Positions 46,072 to 54,799 of a stretch of 64,000 nt of DNA are shown here, piece after piece; the first letter of the stretch is position 1, and each line of letters starts with the position of its first letter. Under the pieces are notes generated by a model. That model saw only the letters and a program-made list of their open reading frames with translations, had not been told where the DNA came from and searched no databases. Both the position numbers and the translations under genes were made by a program. The DNA comes from Thalassospira tepidiphila MCCC 1A03514 (GTDB lineage Bacteria > Pseudomonadota > Alphaproteobacteria > Rhodospirillales > Thalassospiraceae), in the NCBI RefSeq assembly GCF_001662875.1, contig NZ_JPVZ01000005.1, positions 1-64,000 on the forward strand. The letters are read 5' to 3'.

Positions 46072-47220
46072 TCAGGCGTAACTCTCTTGCACGCCCTTGA
46101 TCCAGCTTCGCGTCACATTGAACTGATCATCAAACAAAATCATATCGGCCTGATAGCCCGGTGCCAAGCGACCAAGAACATGACCAAGTCCCAGGAACTC
46201 CGCTGGATAAAGCGATGCCATGCGAAGCGCTTCATCAAGCCCGATTTCGGCCATTTGCATGCAATTGCGCACAGCTGAAATCATATCAAGGTCCGAACCC
46301 GCCAACGTCCCATCCGCAAGCGCGCAGCGCCCATCAACTGCAATGATTTCCTCATCGCCCAGCTTGAACCGTTTATCGGCGGCACCAACCGTTGGCATGG
46401 CGTCGGTGACCAACATCATCTTGCCTGCGGCCTTGGCGCGTACGGCGGTTTTGATCACAGCTGGATGGACGTGAAACCCATCCGCAATCAGGCCACACCA
46501 CGTACGATCATCAGAAAGGGCTGCACCGACGACACCCGGCTCCCGATGGGTCAGGGGGCTCATGGCATTAAACAGATGCGTGAAGCCCTGCATGCCCTCG
46601 TCGATTGCCGACATGATATCGCCGTAGGTGCCCGCTGTATGACCGGCGCAAACGCGAACATCGCGCGCAACGAGCTTTGCGATGACACCTTTATCAAGCA
46701 GTTCCGGCGCAAGTGTGACCAAAGTGCAGCCGTTGCGAAGCCGGCAGACGAGTTCGATTGCATCAGGCTCCATCGGCCTGATCTGGTCCGCTGGATGCAC
46801 GCCACGGCGCTTTAGATTGAGATACGGTCCCTCAAGGTGAATGCCCACGACACCAGCAACGCCGTTATCCAGTACGTCCTGAACGGCAGCAATCGCGGCC
46901 TCCATCTTTTCACGAGAATCGGTAATCAGGGTTGGCAGCATGGATGTCGTGCCAAACCGGCGATGCGCAGCGACCATGGTTTTAATGGTTTCAAGATCAG
47001 GCGCATCATTCAGCAAGACACCGCCGCCACCATTGACCTGCACATCAATCAGACCGGGGGCGAGGGTTTGGCCACTACCATCTATTGTTTTGATACTAGC
47101 AGGTAGATCGTTATCCGCAACAATGGCGTCGATCTTGCCATCCGTGACCAGAACGGAATGCCCACACAGGAAGCGTGTTCCGTCAAAGAGTCGGGCATTT
47201 GATATGGCAAAGTCACTCAC
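46072..47220 (-). CDS. nagA: N-acetylglucosamine-6-phosphate deacetylase
   Basis: A 382-residue amidohydrolase that removes acetate from GlcNAc-6-phosphate. GIHLEGPYLNLKRRGVH near 125 contributes the metal Glu, CAGHTAGTYGDI near 191 and THLFNAMSPLTHREPG near 213 the His ligands, and LVTDAMPTVG near 270 the catalytic Asp. It starts with GTG. No nagB, sugar kinase or regulator gene accompanies it; the ugp-type transporter is divergent from it. It could handle aminosugar from wall recycling or imported material. Confidence 0.94.
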   Translation of the reverse strand: MSDFAISNARLFDGTRFLCGHSVLVTDGKIDAIVADNDLPASIKTIDGSGQTLAPGLIDVQVNGGGGVLLNDAPDLETIKTMVAAHRRFGTTSMLPTLITDSREKMEAAIAAVQDVLDNGVAGVVGIHLEGPYLNLKRRGVHPADQIRPMEPDAIELVCRLRNGCTLVTLAPELLDKGVIAKLVARDVRVCAGHTAGTYGDIMSAIDEGMQGFTHLFNAMSPLTHREPGVVGAALSDDRTWCGLIADGFHVHPAVIKTAVRAKAAGKMMLVTDAMPTVGAADKRFKLGDEEIIAVDGRCALADGTLAGSDLDMISAVRNCMQMAEIGLDEALRMASLYPAEFLGLGHVLGRLAPGYQADMILFDDQFNVTRSWIKGVQESYA

Positions 47221-47794
47221 GCCTGGGTCTCCGGTTGCTGCGTATCCAAGTACGGTAGTCGCAGGATCAGCCCTGCGGTCGTGGACGTTTGGGCATCGTA
47301 ATTGGATGATTTGATGACGGCAACGACCTTAACGACCAATTGTGAAGAAGTCGTCTGTGCCGACCATCTTCTAGGATAGTCGAAATATTCGAACACGAAC
47401 ATTCCATATAACAAGGTTAACCATGGACGCAGCAGGGCGATCTTCACAGTTTGGTCGCAAAACTTTCACTTGCCTGCAACACTTGACTTCTGCGGCGTGT
47501 CTGCATTTCACGGCACTTCTGCTGCCGGATTGCCGAAACACTAGGCAAACACTGGATCTTTGATCCTTTCAAAACTGCGCCCGCGAGGAGCTTCATAGTG
47601 AACTTATTGGATGTTCACTTGATCATTTATTGGCGAGTTTTGTGTCATTTCGCCGCCCATTCGCACATCAAAAGTAAGTTTCCGAAAACTGTCACTTGAG
47701 CAAAACGGCCCTCAAGAACAAAACGAACGCCTAGCCGGTCGCCGAATTACGGGCGGCGTACCGTGCCAAGTTTTCAATAGGGAGTTACTTGACC
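47221..47794. promoter_or_regulatory. divergent control region of nagA and ugpBAEC
   Basis: A 574-bp region without a supported gene, although a 76-codon minus-strand frame (47217-47447) overlaps the nagA GTG by four bases. It contains three copies of a TCACTTG-ended motif: AAAACTTTCACTTG (47459-47472), GTTCACTTG (47613-47621) and AAAACTGTCACTTG (47685-47698). The middle copy is also one arm of a 7-bp inverted repeat AGTGAAC/GTTCACT (47597-47603 and 47613-47619, 9-base gap). These are plausible binding sites for a regulator encoded elsewhere. Confidence 0.5.
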
Positions 47795-49093
47795 ATGTTC
47801 CGCAAAACACTGATGGCTGCTGCTGCCGTGTTTGCCATTGGCAACACCGCACAGGCTGCAACCGAGATCACCTGGTGGCATGCAATGGACGGCGCACTTG
47901 GCGACGTTGTCAACCAGATCACCGAAGACTTCAATGCAAGCCAGGATGAATACAAACTCGTATCCATCAACAAGGGCGGCTACGAAGACACCATGACGGC
48001 CGGCATCGCAGCGTTCCGCGCGAAAAACCAGCCGAACATCATCCAGATCTTCGACGCAGGTGCTGCAACCATCATCAACGCCAAAGGCGCTGTTAAGCCG
48101 GTTCAGGATTTGCTTGAAGCAAACAACGTCAATTTCGACATCAATGATTACATCCCGGGTGTTCGTTACTTCTATGCCGATTCAGACGGCAAGATGATCG
48201 GCATGCCGTTCAACAGCTCGACCCCGCTTCTGTATTATAACAAAGAAGCGCTGGACAAAGCCGGTGTAGACGTTCCCAAAACCTGGCAGGAATTCGAAGC
48301 TGCTGCTCCGAAGCTCAAAGAAGCTGGTTACACCGCGCTTGCGCAGTCGCACAGCCCGTGGATCTTCTTCGAAAACTTCATGTCGCGTCACAACCTGCAG
48401 ATGGCAACCGCCAATAACGGCTATGACAGCACCGACGTCGAAATCCTTTATAACAACGACGCTCTGAAAGATCACTGGCAGCACGTCAAGGATTGGAAAG
48501 ACGCGGGTTACTATGGCTATTATGGCCGCGCATGGGGTGCGAACCAGGATGCGTTCGTGCAGCAGCAGGTCGCAATGTGGATCGGTTCTTCCGGTTCGTT
48601 TGGTGGCCTTCGCAAGTCCGCACAGTTTGACTTTGGCGCATCGACCCTTCCGTACTGGGAAGGCACCGGTGATGCACCGAAATCGACCTTCATCGGTGGT
48701 GCAGCACTGTTCGCATTCTCCGGTCACGATGCCGCACAGGATGCCGGTGTTGCCGAATTCTTCAAATTCCTGACCAAACCGGAAACCCAGTACTACTGGC
48801 ACAAAGAAACCGGTTATGTACCGATCACCAATGCGGCTTATGAGCTGGCCAAAGAAGATGGCTACTACAAGGAAAGCCCGGATGCAGAAGTCGGCATCAC
48901 CCAGCTTTCCGAAGAAGGTGGGGAGTGGACCAAGGGTTACCGTCTTGGCTTCTATGTTCAGATCCGCGAAGTGATTTATCGTGAAGTCGACAAGATCATG
49001 AACGGCGAAGAAACCGTTGATGCTGCCTTTGCGACCATCGAAGAAGAAGCAAACGGTCTGCTGAAGCGCTTCAACGATACCTACTCGAACTAA
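47795..49093 (+). CDS. ugpB: ABC transporter substrate-binding protein, UgpB type
   Basis: A 432-residue periplasmic binding protein. The signal peptide ends near NTAQA (about residue 21). The mature protein follows E. coli UgpB closely: EITWWHAMDGALGDVV, GMPFNSSTPLLYYNKEAL, IGGAALFAFSGHDA, HKETGYVPITNAAYEL and KGYRLGFYVQIREV. UgpB binds sn-glycerol 3-phosphate and glycerophosphodiesters. The neighbouring nagA leaves open an aminosugar role. TTG 47789 is in frame, but GGGAG at 47780-47784 fits ATG 47795 better. Confidence 0.88.
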   Translation: MFRKTLMAAAAVFAIGNTAQAATEITWWHAMDGALGDVVNQITEDFNASQDEYKLVSINKGGYEDTMTAGIAAFRAKNQPNIIQIFDAGAATIINAKGAVKPVQDLLEANNVNFDINDYIPGVRYFYADSDGKMIGMPFNSSTPLLYYNKEALDKAGVDVPKTWQEFEAAAPKLKEAGYTALAQSHSPWIFFENFMSRHNLQMATANNGYDSTDVEILYNNDALKDHWQHVKDWKDAGYYGYYGRAWGANQDAFVQQQVAMWIGSSGSFGGLRKSAQFDFGASTLPYWEGTGDAPKSTFIGGAALFAFSGHDAAQDAGVAEFFKFLTKPETQYYWHKETGYVPITNAAYELAKEDGYYKESPDAEVGITQLSEEGGEWTKGYRLGFYVQIREVIYREVDKIMNGEETVDAAFATIEEEANGLLKRFNDTYSN

Positions 49094-49112
49094 TCTGCTT
49101 TTCGCCAAAGCG

Positions 49113-49145
49113 GGGCGGCCGATGATTTGGCCGCCCTGTTTTGCA
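49113..49145 (+). promoter_or_regulatory. hairpin between ugpB and ugpA
   Basis: An 8-bp stem GGGCGGCC/GGCCGCCC (49113-49120 with 49129-49136) followed by TGTTTTGCATTTT. Such stems after binding-protein genes limit read-through and protect the upstream mRNA, giving more binding protein than permease. Confidence 0.6.
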
Positions 49146-49177
49146 TTTTCTGATTTTGCTCTGAGGTTGCGTTCCCG

Positions 49178-50056
49178 ATGAAGCGCGTACAATTTGAACA
49201 CAGCGCGGTGCCATACCTGTTTATCGCACCCCAAATTCTGATTATTTCCATATTTTTCCTGTGGCCTGCGGTCCAGGCGCTGTATCAGTCGTTTCTGCTT
49301 GAAGACGCCTTTGGCATGTCTTCGCAGTTCGTCTGGTTCCGCAATTTTGAAGATGTGCTGACAAGCAGTTCGTGGACGCGATCTGCCATCTTTACCGTCG
49401 TATTTTCCGTTCTTGTCTCCGTGCTTTCGATCGCGATTTCACTGTTTCTCGCGGTTCGCGCCGACGAAGTAATCCGTGGGGCAAAATCCTATAAAACCCT
49501 TCTGATGTGGGGCTATGCCATTGCGCCGCCGGTGGCGGGACTTCTTGGTATCATGATGTTCAACCCGCTCATGGGGGACCTCTACAAGGCCTTCAACAGT
49601 TTCGGATTTGAATTCAACCACATCGAAAACGCCAATGACGCGGCCTTCATCGTCATTCTGATTGCGGTCTGGAAACAGGTCAGCGTGAACTTCATCTTCT
49701 TCCTCTCGGGGCTTCAGGGAATTCCGAAGTCGGTTCAGGAAGCAGCGACCCTTGACTGCAAGAGTCCTGAGCGTCGCTTCTGGACCATCACATTCCCGCT
49801 TTTGGCACCGACAACCTTCTTCCTGCTGGTGATCAACCTGACTTACGCCTTTTTCGAGACGTTCGGCATTATCGATGTTTCGACCAAAGGTGCCCCGGGT
49901 GGTTCGACCGCGACCCTTGTTTACAAGGTGTATGTCGATGGCTTCCTTGGTGCGGATATGGGCGGCAGTGCTGCGCAGTCAGTCTTGCTGATGATCATGG
50001 TCAGCGTCCTGACCGTGTTCCAGTTCCGCTTCATCGAACGCAAAGTGCATTATTAA
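49178..50056 (+). CDS. ugpA: ABC transporter permease, UgpA type
   Basis: A 292-residue MalF-type permease with six membrane helices. The first helix (PYLFIAPQILIISIFFLWPAVQAL) and the coupling loop SVQEAATLDCKSPERRFWTITFPLL (near 186-210, the EAA motif that docks on the ATPase) are clear. It pairs with UgpE, encoded 13 bases downstream. Confidence 0.9.
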   Translation: MKRVQFEHSAVPYLFIAPQILIISIFFLWPAVQALYQSFLLEDAFGMSSQFVWFRNFEDVLTSSSWTRSAIFTVVFSVLVSVLSIAISLFLAVRADEVIRGAKSYKTLLMWGYAIAPPVAGLLGIMMFNPLMGDLYKAFNSFGFEFNHIENANDAAFIVILIAVWKQVSVNFIFFLSGLQGIPKSVQEAATLDCKSPERRFWTITFPLLAPTTFFLLVINLTYAFFETFGIIDVSTKGAPGGSTATLVYKVYVDGFLGADMGGSAAQSVLLMIMVSVLTVFQFRFIERKVHY

Positions 50057-50069
50057 GGGGAACGTCATC

Positions 50070-50924
50070 ATGTATCAGTCCAAATGGCGTATTTTTACCA
50101 ACCACACCATTCTGGTGCTTGGCTCACTTTTCATGATCCTTCCGGTTTGGATCGCCTTTGCTTCATCAACCCACACTCGCGAGTATATCTTCCAGAATGG
50201 CCTGCAATTCTTGCCAGGCGGGGAGTTCTTCACCAACTATGGCGCGATCCTGTTTGATGCAGAGGCGACAAAGGGCAGGGTGACCGCGCTTGAGATGCTG
50301 TTTAACAGCATGGTGCTTGGCCTTGGCTTTGCGATCGGAAAGGTCATCATTTCAATGATGGCGGCCTATGCGATTGTCTATTTCCGCTTCAAACTTGCTG
50401 TGCCGTTGTTCTGGATCATTTTCTCGACACTTCTGTTGCCGCTCGAAGTGCGTATCGTGCCGTCCTATGAGGTCGTGGCGAACCTTGGGCTGCTCAACAC
50501 ATATACCGGTCTGATCCTGCCGCTGATTGCGTCTGCCACGGGAACCTTCTTCTTCCGGCAGTTCTATCGGTCGGTCCCCGACGAACTTCTTGAAGCAGCA
50601 AGGCTGGACGGGGCAGGGCCGATCAGGTTCTTCATCGACATTCTGGTTCCCCTGTCGGTGACCATGATTGCTGCGATCTTCATCATCATGTTTGTGGTTG
50701 GCTGGAACCAGTATCTTTGGCCGCTGCTGATGACCACCGATGATCAGCTCTACACCATCGTGATCGGGATCAAGCAGGTCTACAACTCGCTTTATGAAGG
50801 CGGACAGATACCTCAGTTCCCCAAGGCATTCGCACTGACAATCATGGCATCGGTCCCGCCCGTACTGGTGGTGGTCATCTTCCAGCGCATGTTCGTCAAG
50901 GGTCTGGTTGAGACGGAAAAATAA
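50070..50924 (+). CDS. ugpE: ABC transporter permease, UgpE type
   Basis: A 284-residue MalG-type permease with six membrane helices; the EAA loop is DELLEAARLDGAGPIRFFIDILVPL near 171-195. The N-terminus (TNHTILVLGSLFMILPVWIAF, then ASTHTREYIFQNGLQFLPGG) resembles UgpE. It forms the transmembrane heterodimer with UgpA. The ATPase gene follows after 58 bases. Confidence 0.9.
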   Translation: MYQSKWRIFTNHTILVLGSLFMILPVWIAFASSTHTREYIFQNGLQFLPGGEFFTNYGAILFDAEATKGRVTALEMLFNSMVLGLGFAIGKVIISMMAAYAIVYFRFKLAVPLFWIIFSTLLLPLEVRIVPSYEVVANLGLLNTYTGLILPLIASATGTFFFRQFYRSVPDELLEAARLDGAGPIRFFIDILVPLSVTMIAAIFIIMFVVGWNQYLWPLLMTTDDQLYTIVIGIKQVYNSLYEGGQIPQFPKAFALTIMASVPPVLVVVIFQRMFVKGLVETEK

Positions 50925-50982
50925 CCCGGTCTTCCCTGATCTCTGAATTGAAAATAATTGATCCGAATACAGGATAACCAAG

Positions 50983-52053
50983 ATGGCAACTGTTACGCTT
51001 AATCAGGCCCAGAAAACCTACCCGAACGGCTTCAAGGCCATTCACGGCATCGACCTTAAAATCGAGCATGGCGAGTTCACGGTTCTTGTCGGTCCGTCCG
51101 GCTGTGGCAAATCGACATTGCTGCGCATGATCGCCGGCCTTGAAGGGATTTCGGATGGCGAAATCATCATTGATGACAAGGTCGTCAACACGGTGGCACC
51201 CGCAGATCGCGATATCGCCATGGTGTTCCAGAACTACGCGCTTTATCCGCACATGAACAACTACGGCAACATGGCCTATGGCCTGAAAAACCGCGGATAC
51301 AGCAAGGCGGAAATTGATGCCAAGGTTCGCGAAGCCGCCCGCATTCTTCAGCTTGAAGATCACCTTGAACGCAAACCGCGCCAATTATCTGGTGGTCAGC
51401 GTCAGCGCGTCGCCATGGGCCGTGCGATCGTCCGCCAACCCAAAGTCTTCCTGTTTGACGAGCCGCTTTCGAACCTTGATGCCAAACTGCGTGTCGATAT
51501 GCGCCTTGAAATCAAGAACCTGCAACAACGTCTTGGCATCACATCGGTCTATGTCACCCACGACCAGGTCGAAGCCATGACCCTTGCCGATCGTCTGATC
51601 GTGATGAATGGCGGCGTTGCAGAGCAGATCGGAACCCCGATTGATATCTACGAAAAGCCGGCCAGCCAGTTTGTCGCGGGTTTCATCGGCTCGCCCGCGA
51701 TGAACTTCCTGAAGGGCAAAGTCTCTGATGACAAGAAACACGTCACAGTGGGGGACGGCGTGATGCTTGATCTTGATCACGACGTCGAGGCTGGCCGCGA
51801 CGTAACGGTTGGCATTCGCCCCGAACATCTGGAACTTCTCAAAGACGGGGAAGGGCGGATTAATGCCGGTGTGCGCATGGTGGAGTCTCTTGGCGCAGAA
51901 ACGCTGGCCTATCTCGATTTCGGGGCCAATGCCGACAATGTCACGTTGCGTTTGCAGGGGACGCACACATTCGAAAAAGGCGAGAAATTAAGCCTTTCAG
52001 TTCCGGCGTCGAAAATCCACCTGTTTGACATCGAAAGCGGTCAGCGCATCTGA
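50983..52053 (+). CDS. ugpC: ABC transporter ATP-binding protein, UgpC type
   Basis: A 356-residue MalK/UgpC-family ATPase. Walker A is GPSGCGKSTLLRMIAGLE near 37, the Q-loop MVFQNYALYPHMN, signature LSGGQRQRVAMGRAIVR near 135 and Walker B VFLFDEPLSNLDAKLR near 155. The C-terminal MalK-like regulatory domain (about 240-356, ending SKIHLFDIESGQRI) is complete. It powers the transporter formed with UgpA and UgpE and is the last gene before the terminator at 52076. Confidence 0.93.
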   Translation: MATVTLNQAQKTYPNGFKAIHGIDLKIEHGEFTVLVGPSGCGKSTLLRMIAGLEGISDGEIIIDDKVVNTVAPADRDIAMVFQNYALYPHMNNYGNMAYGLKNRGYSKAEIDAKVREAARILQLEDHLERKPRQLSGGQRQRVAMGRAIVRQPKVFLFDEPLSNLDAKLRVDMRLEIKNLQQRLGITSVYVTHDQVEAMTLADRLIVMNGGVAEQIGTPIDIYEKPASQFVAGFIGSPAMNFLKGKVSDDKKHVTVGDGVMLDLDHDVEAGRDVTVGIRPEHLELLKDGEGRINAGVRMVESLGAETLAYLDFGANADNVTLRLQGTHTFEKGEKLSLSVPASKIHLFDIESGQRI

Positions 52054-52075
52054 TTAAACTAGGCCAGTTAACACC

Positions 52076-52118
52076 AAACGCCTCTGACAAATTCAGACTG
52101 TCAGAGGCGTTTTTGTTT
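52076..52118 (+). terminator. intrinsic terminator of the ugp operon
   Basis: A 14-bp perfect stem, arm AAACGCCTCTGACA, at 52076-52089 with 52099-52112, followed by a T-rich run. Confidence 0.9.
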
Positions 52119-52197
52119 TCGGATTGGGGCACTTTACCCTTGTCTCGCACAGGGTGAACGGGGTAGTTCCTATGCGCGAAAGTTAAGGGAGTTCGAT

Positions 52198-52671
52198 GTG
52201 CAGACCGACCAGAAAAAGGCGCTTTACGAAGAAGCGCAAAAAGAGCTGATAAGCATCACCGAAGGCGAAACCAACGTTCCCGCCCTGATGGCGACCGTAT
52301 CGTGCGTCTTATCGCAAAAGTTCGACTATTACTTCTGGACCGGCTTCTATAATGTTGATCCGGAAAAGGAAAACGAACTTGTCGTCGGGCCATATCAGGG
52401 CACGCTTGGCTGTCTTCGTATCCCGTTTGGTCGCGGTGTTTGTGGTGCAGCCGCATCAACCCGCGAAACGCAGGTGGTCGCGGACGTTCATGCTTTTCCT
52501 GGTCACATCGCATGCGATAGCCGGACCAATTCCGAGATCGTTGTGCCGGTGATCAATGCGGATGGACAGTTGATCGCCGTGCTTGACGTCGATAGTGTCG
52601 AGCACAATTCGTTCGATGAAACGGATCGCATTGCACTTGAAACTTTAATGCAGCGCATTTTTGCGCAATGA
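52198..52671 (+). CDS. msrC: GAF-domain free methionine-(R)-sulfoxide reductase
   Basis: A 157-residue stand-alone GAF domain. The three cysteines of the fRMsr family are in place: GCLRIPFGRGVCGAAA supplies two (about residues 77 and 87) and HIACDSRTNSEIVVPV the catalytic third (about 111). The enzyme reduces free methionine-R-sulfoxide in the cytoplasm. The start is GTG 52198 after AAGGGAG; the ATG at 52196 is out of frame. ssb starts 59 bases downstream. Confidence 0.9.
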   Translation: MQTDQKKALYEEAQKELISITEGETNVPALMATVSCVLSQKFDYYFWTGFYNVDPEKENELVVGPYQGTLGCLRIPFGRGVCGAAASTRETQVVADVHAFPGHIACDSRTNSEIVVPVINADGQLIAVLDVDSVEHNSFDETDRIALETLMQRIFAQ

Positions 52672-52730
52672 TAACCCACAAGTCCCGACCAATCGGGACA
52701 GCGGACAACACAAACTTTGGAAGATAACCC

Positions 52731-53258
52731 ATGGCTGGCAGTGTCAATAAAGTCATTCTCGTCGGGAACCTTGGCCGCGATCCTGAAATCCGGTTTACCC
52801 AGGCTGGCAAAAAGATCGCCAATTTCAGCATCGCAACCTCCGAACAGTGGCGTGACCGTCAGTCCGGTGAGCGCCGCGAGCGGACCGAATGGCATCGCAT
52901 CGTTGTTTTCAACGAAGGCCTTGCTGATGTCGTTGAGCGCTTTGTGAAAAAAGGCAGCAAGCTTTACATCGAAGGCCAGCTCCGCACCCGCAAATGGCAG
53001 GGGCAGGATGGCAAAGACAACTACACCACTGAAGTTGTTCTTGAAGGCTTCAACTCCAACCTGACCATGCTTGATAACCGCGGCGAAGGCGGCGGCATGG
53101 GTGGCGGTTCATCCTCTGGTGGTGGTTATGGCGGCGGCCAGGATAGTGGTGGCGGCTACGGCGGCGGTTCTGACGCTGGTTGGGGTAATGGTGGTTCTTC
53201 CGGTGGCGGATCCGCACCGGCTGGTGCCCCGGACCTCGATGACGAGATTCCGTTCTAA
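52731..53258 (+). CDS. ssb: single-stranded DNA-binding protein
   Basis: A 175-residue SSB. The OB-fold fills about 1-110 (SVNKVILVGNLGRDPEIRFTQAGKKIANF at the start). A Gly/Ser-rich flexible linker (about 120-165) leads to the acidic tip DLDDEIPF, which recruits repair and replication proteins. It is far from uvrA here, whereas in many bacteria the two genes are divergent neighbours sharing an SOS box; I see no LexA box upstream. Confidence 0.96.
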   Translation: MAGSVNKVILVGNLGRDPEIRFTQAGKKIANFSIATSEQWRDRQSGERRERTEWHRIVVFNEGLADVVERFVKKGSKLYIEGQLRTRKWQGQDGKDNYTTEVVLEGFNSNLTMLDNRGEGGGMGGGSSSGGGYGGGQDSGGGYGGGSDAGWGNGGSSGGGSAPAGAPDLDDEIPF

Positions 53259-53283
53259 GCAATCGCTTAATGATATCGATCTA

Positions 53284-53326
53284 AAATCCCTCCGAAACGC
53301 TGATTGTTTTGGGGGGATTTGTTTTT
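53284..53326 (+). terminator. intrinsic terminator of ssb
   Basis: A 10-bp stem with one G-U pair (53284-53293 with 53311-53320) followed by GTTTTTG. Confidence 0.7.
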
Positions 53327-53460
53327 GTGAGATTCTTTGTGTAACCATCCGGAAACGTCTGTCACAAAATCACCTGAAGTTGGTCTACAAGACTATAACC
53401 AAGCGATAAAATCTGATTTAAGAACGAAAACTCGGCCAATCGCGAAACAAGGAAGACCTG

Positions 53461-53889
53461 TTGACCGGTCCAATATTTGGAACCCCGCGTGTGGGGCAAA
53501 GCTATAACGTACAGGACTGTGTCTATGCCGTGATCAAACGCGAAAACGGCGACGTTGCCGTTGCGCGCACGCCCAAGGGTATTGTTCTTCTTGGCGGCGG
53601 CGTTGAAAACGGTGAAAGCGAACAGGACGCGCTTTGTCGTGAGGCTTATGAAGAATCGGGTTATCGGGCGCGCATCATCTCGCGGCTCGGTTTTGCGTCA
53701 CAGTATGTCAATAACCCGGCCAAGGATCGATACCGCCTTAAGCGTGCTACCTTTTTCCTGTGCGAATTAACCGAAAAGCTTGGTCCGCCGGTCGATCAGG
53801 ATCACGAATTGGTCTGGATGCCATATAAAGAAGCCCATGAAAGCTTACTCCGGCCATTTCATCAATGGGCACTGGAATTTGTGGGCTAA
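53461..53889 (+). CDS. Nudix hydrolase
   Basis: A 142-residue Nudix protein. The box [23 protein letters not shown] fits GX5EX7REUXEEXGU (about residues 45-67, with metal-binding Glu residues intact). The substrate is probably a nucleoside diphosphate derivative but cannot be specified. The start is TTG 53461, preceded by AAGGAAG. The stop overlaps the 3' end of the convergent ychJ-type gene by four bases. Confidence 0.85.
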   Translation: MTGPIFGTPRVGQSYNVQDCVYAVIKRENGDVAVARTPKGIVLLGGGVENGESEQDALCREAYEESGYRARIISRLGFASQYVNNPAKDRYRLKRATFFLCELTEKLGPPVDQDHELVWMPYKEAHESLLRPFHQWALEFVG

Positions 53890-54383
53890 CCACAGCACTT
53901 CTTGAATTTTTTGCCCGATCCACAAGGGCAGGGATCATTTCGACCGGCTTTGACAGGTGACGCGTTGATTTGGCTCATGCCCGGAAATATCCCGTCAACA
54001 TAGAACCACTTGCCATCACGACGTTCGAAATTGGATCGCTCGTGCAGTTGGTGTGGTTTTCCGTTCTCGTCAAAATGGGCAACGAATTCAACAATCCCGG
54101 TTTGATCAAGAATTCCGCCAGCAACGCATTCAATGATGTCCAATCCAGTCCAGCGCGTTGTGTCCTGCGCAATACTTTCTGCATCAAAGCCGGAACGATT
54201 TTCCTCTGCCAGCGTTGATAATAGATAGTCCCCATTGCGCAACGCGAAGGCAGAGTAGCGTGATCGCATCAATTTTTCGGCCGTTTCGGCACTTGCAATC
54301 CCGGAATGATACTTCCCACAGCAGACGCCGTAATCTTTCAGGCTGCCACAGGGGCATAAAGTGTCTGCTGGCAAGGCTGGCAT
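53886..54383 (-). CDS. YchJ family protein with two SEC-C motifs
   Basis: A 165-residue protein. A SEC-C zinc motif opens it ([17 protein letters not shown], about residues 11-27) and a second closes it ([15 protein letters not shown]). The middle YchJ domain includes [20 protein letters not shown] and a conserved W near 78. SEC-C modules are zinc-binding; the role of YchJ is not established. Confidence 0.9.
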   Translation of the reverse strand: MPALPADTLCPCGSLKDYGVCCGKYHSGIASAETAEKLMRSRYSAFALRNGDYLLSTLAEENRSGFDAESIAQDTTRWTGLDIIECVAGGILDQTGIVEFVAHFDENGKPHQLHERSNFERRDGKWFYVDGIFPGMSQINASPVKAGRNDPCPCGSGKKFKKCCG

Positions 54384-54627
54384 GATGAACTCCGGTCAAA
54401 TGGTATTTTGAAGTCACCATACAGCAGGGGCCACTGGCACGCCACTTTGCCAAACCCCGGAATTTCGCCTTGAACCTTCACACATGCACAAATTGCCTTT
54501 GTTTCGCCGTATATCGATCCTAGCGTGAAGGATCGGCATTTTACTTACCCGACTGTTTTTGTCGGTTATAATTGCTAGGATGCTGATATTGAGTGATTAA
54601 TATAACTGAAACACTGGTCAGAAGTTC

Positions 54628-54657
54628 TTGACGAATTTGGTCGGGTTTAGATATATT
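54628..54657 (+). promoter_or_regulatory. promoter of the rpoH leader transcript
   Basis: TTGACG (54628-54633), an 18-base spacer and TATATT (54652-54657). Transcription would begin near 54664, immediately before the GC-rich hairpin 1, leaving a 300-base leader before rpoH, or a separate small RNA. Confidence 0.65.
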
Positions 54658-54757
54658 AATAAATGCGGGTGGGGGCCCATAGGCACCGCCGGATCAACGT
54701 CCGGCCAATTGGCGGACATGTAAATTGTCGATTTGCTTCGAGTAAGGATGAGACACG

Positions 54758-54799
54758 ATGAATGAACTTCTTATTTGCGTCTACTGTCCTCTTCCATAG
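54758..54799 (+). CDS. candidate 13-residue leader peptide before rpoH
   Basis: ATG to TAG encoding MNELLICVYCPLP, with AAGGA nine bases upstream. It is too short to judge by composition. Its codons 10-12 form the anti-Shine-Dalgarno of rpoH, so ribosomes translating it would melt that pairing. A second short frame, MSYDRTTLLF (54811-54843), follows with a weaker AGGTG site. Confidence 0.4.
   Translation: MNELLICVYCPLP

Noticed and set aside
47390-47412. GAAC repeats near nagA as a LexA box
   Set aside because: Two GAAC units are only 2 bases apart, not 7, so they do not fit the alphaproteobacterial SOS consensus.
48182-49234. 350-codon minus-strand frame opposite ugpB
   Set aside because: ugpB is unambiguous on the plus strand; the antisense product is low in recognisable motifs and runs over the ugpA start.
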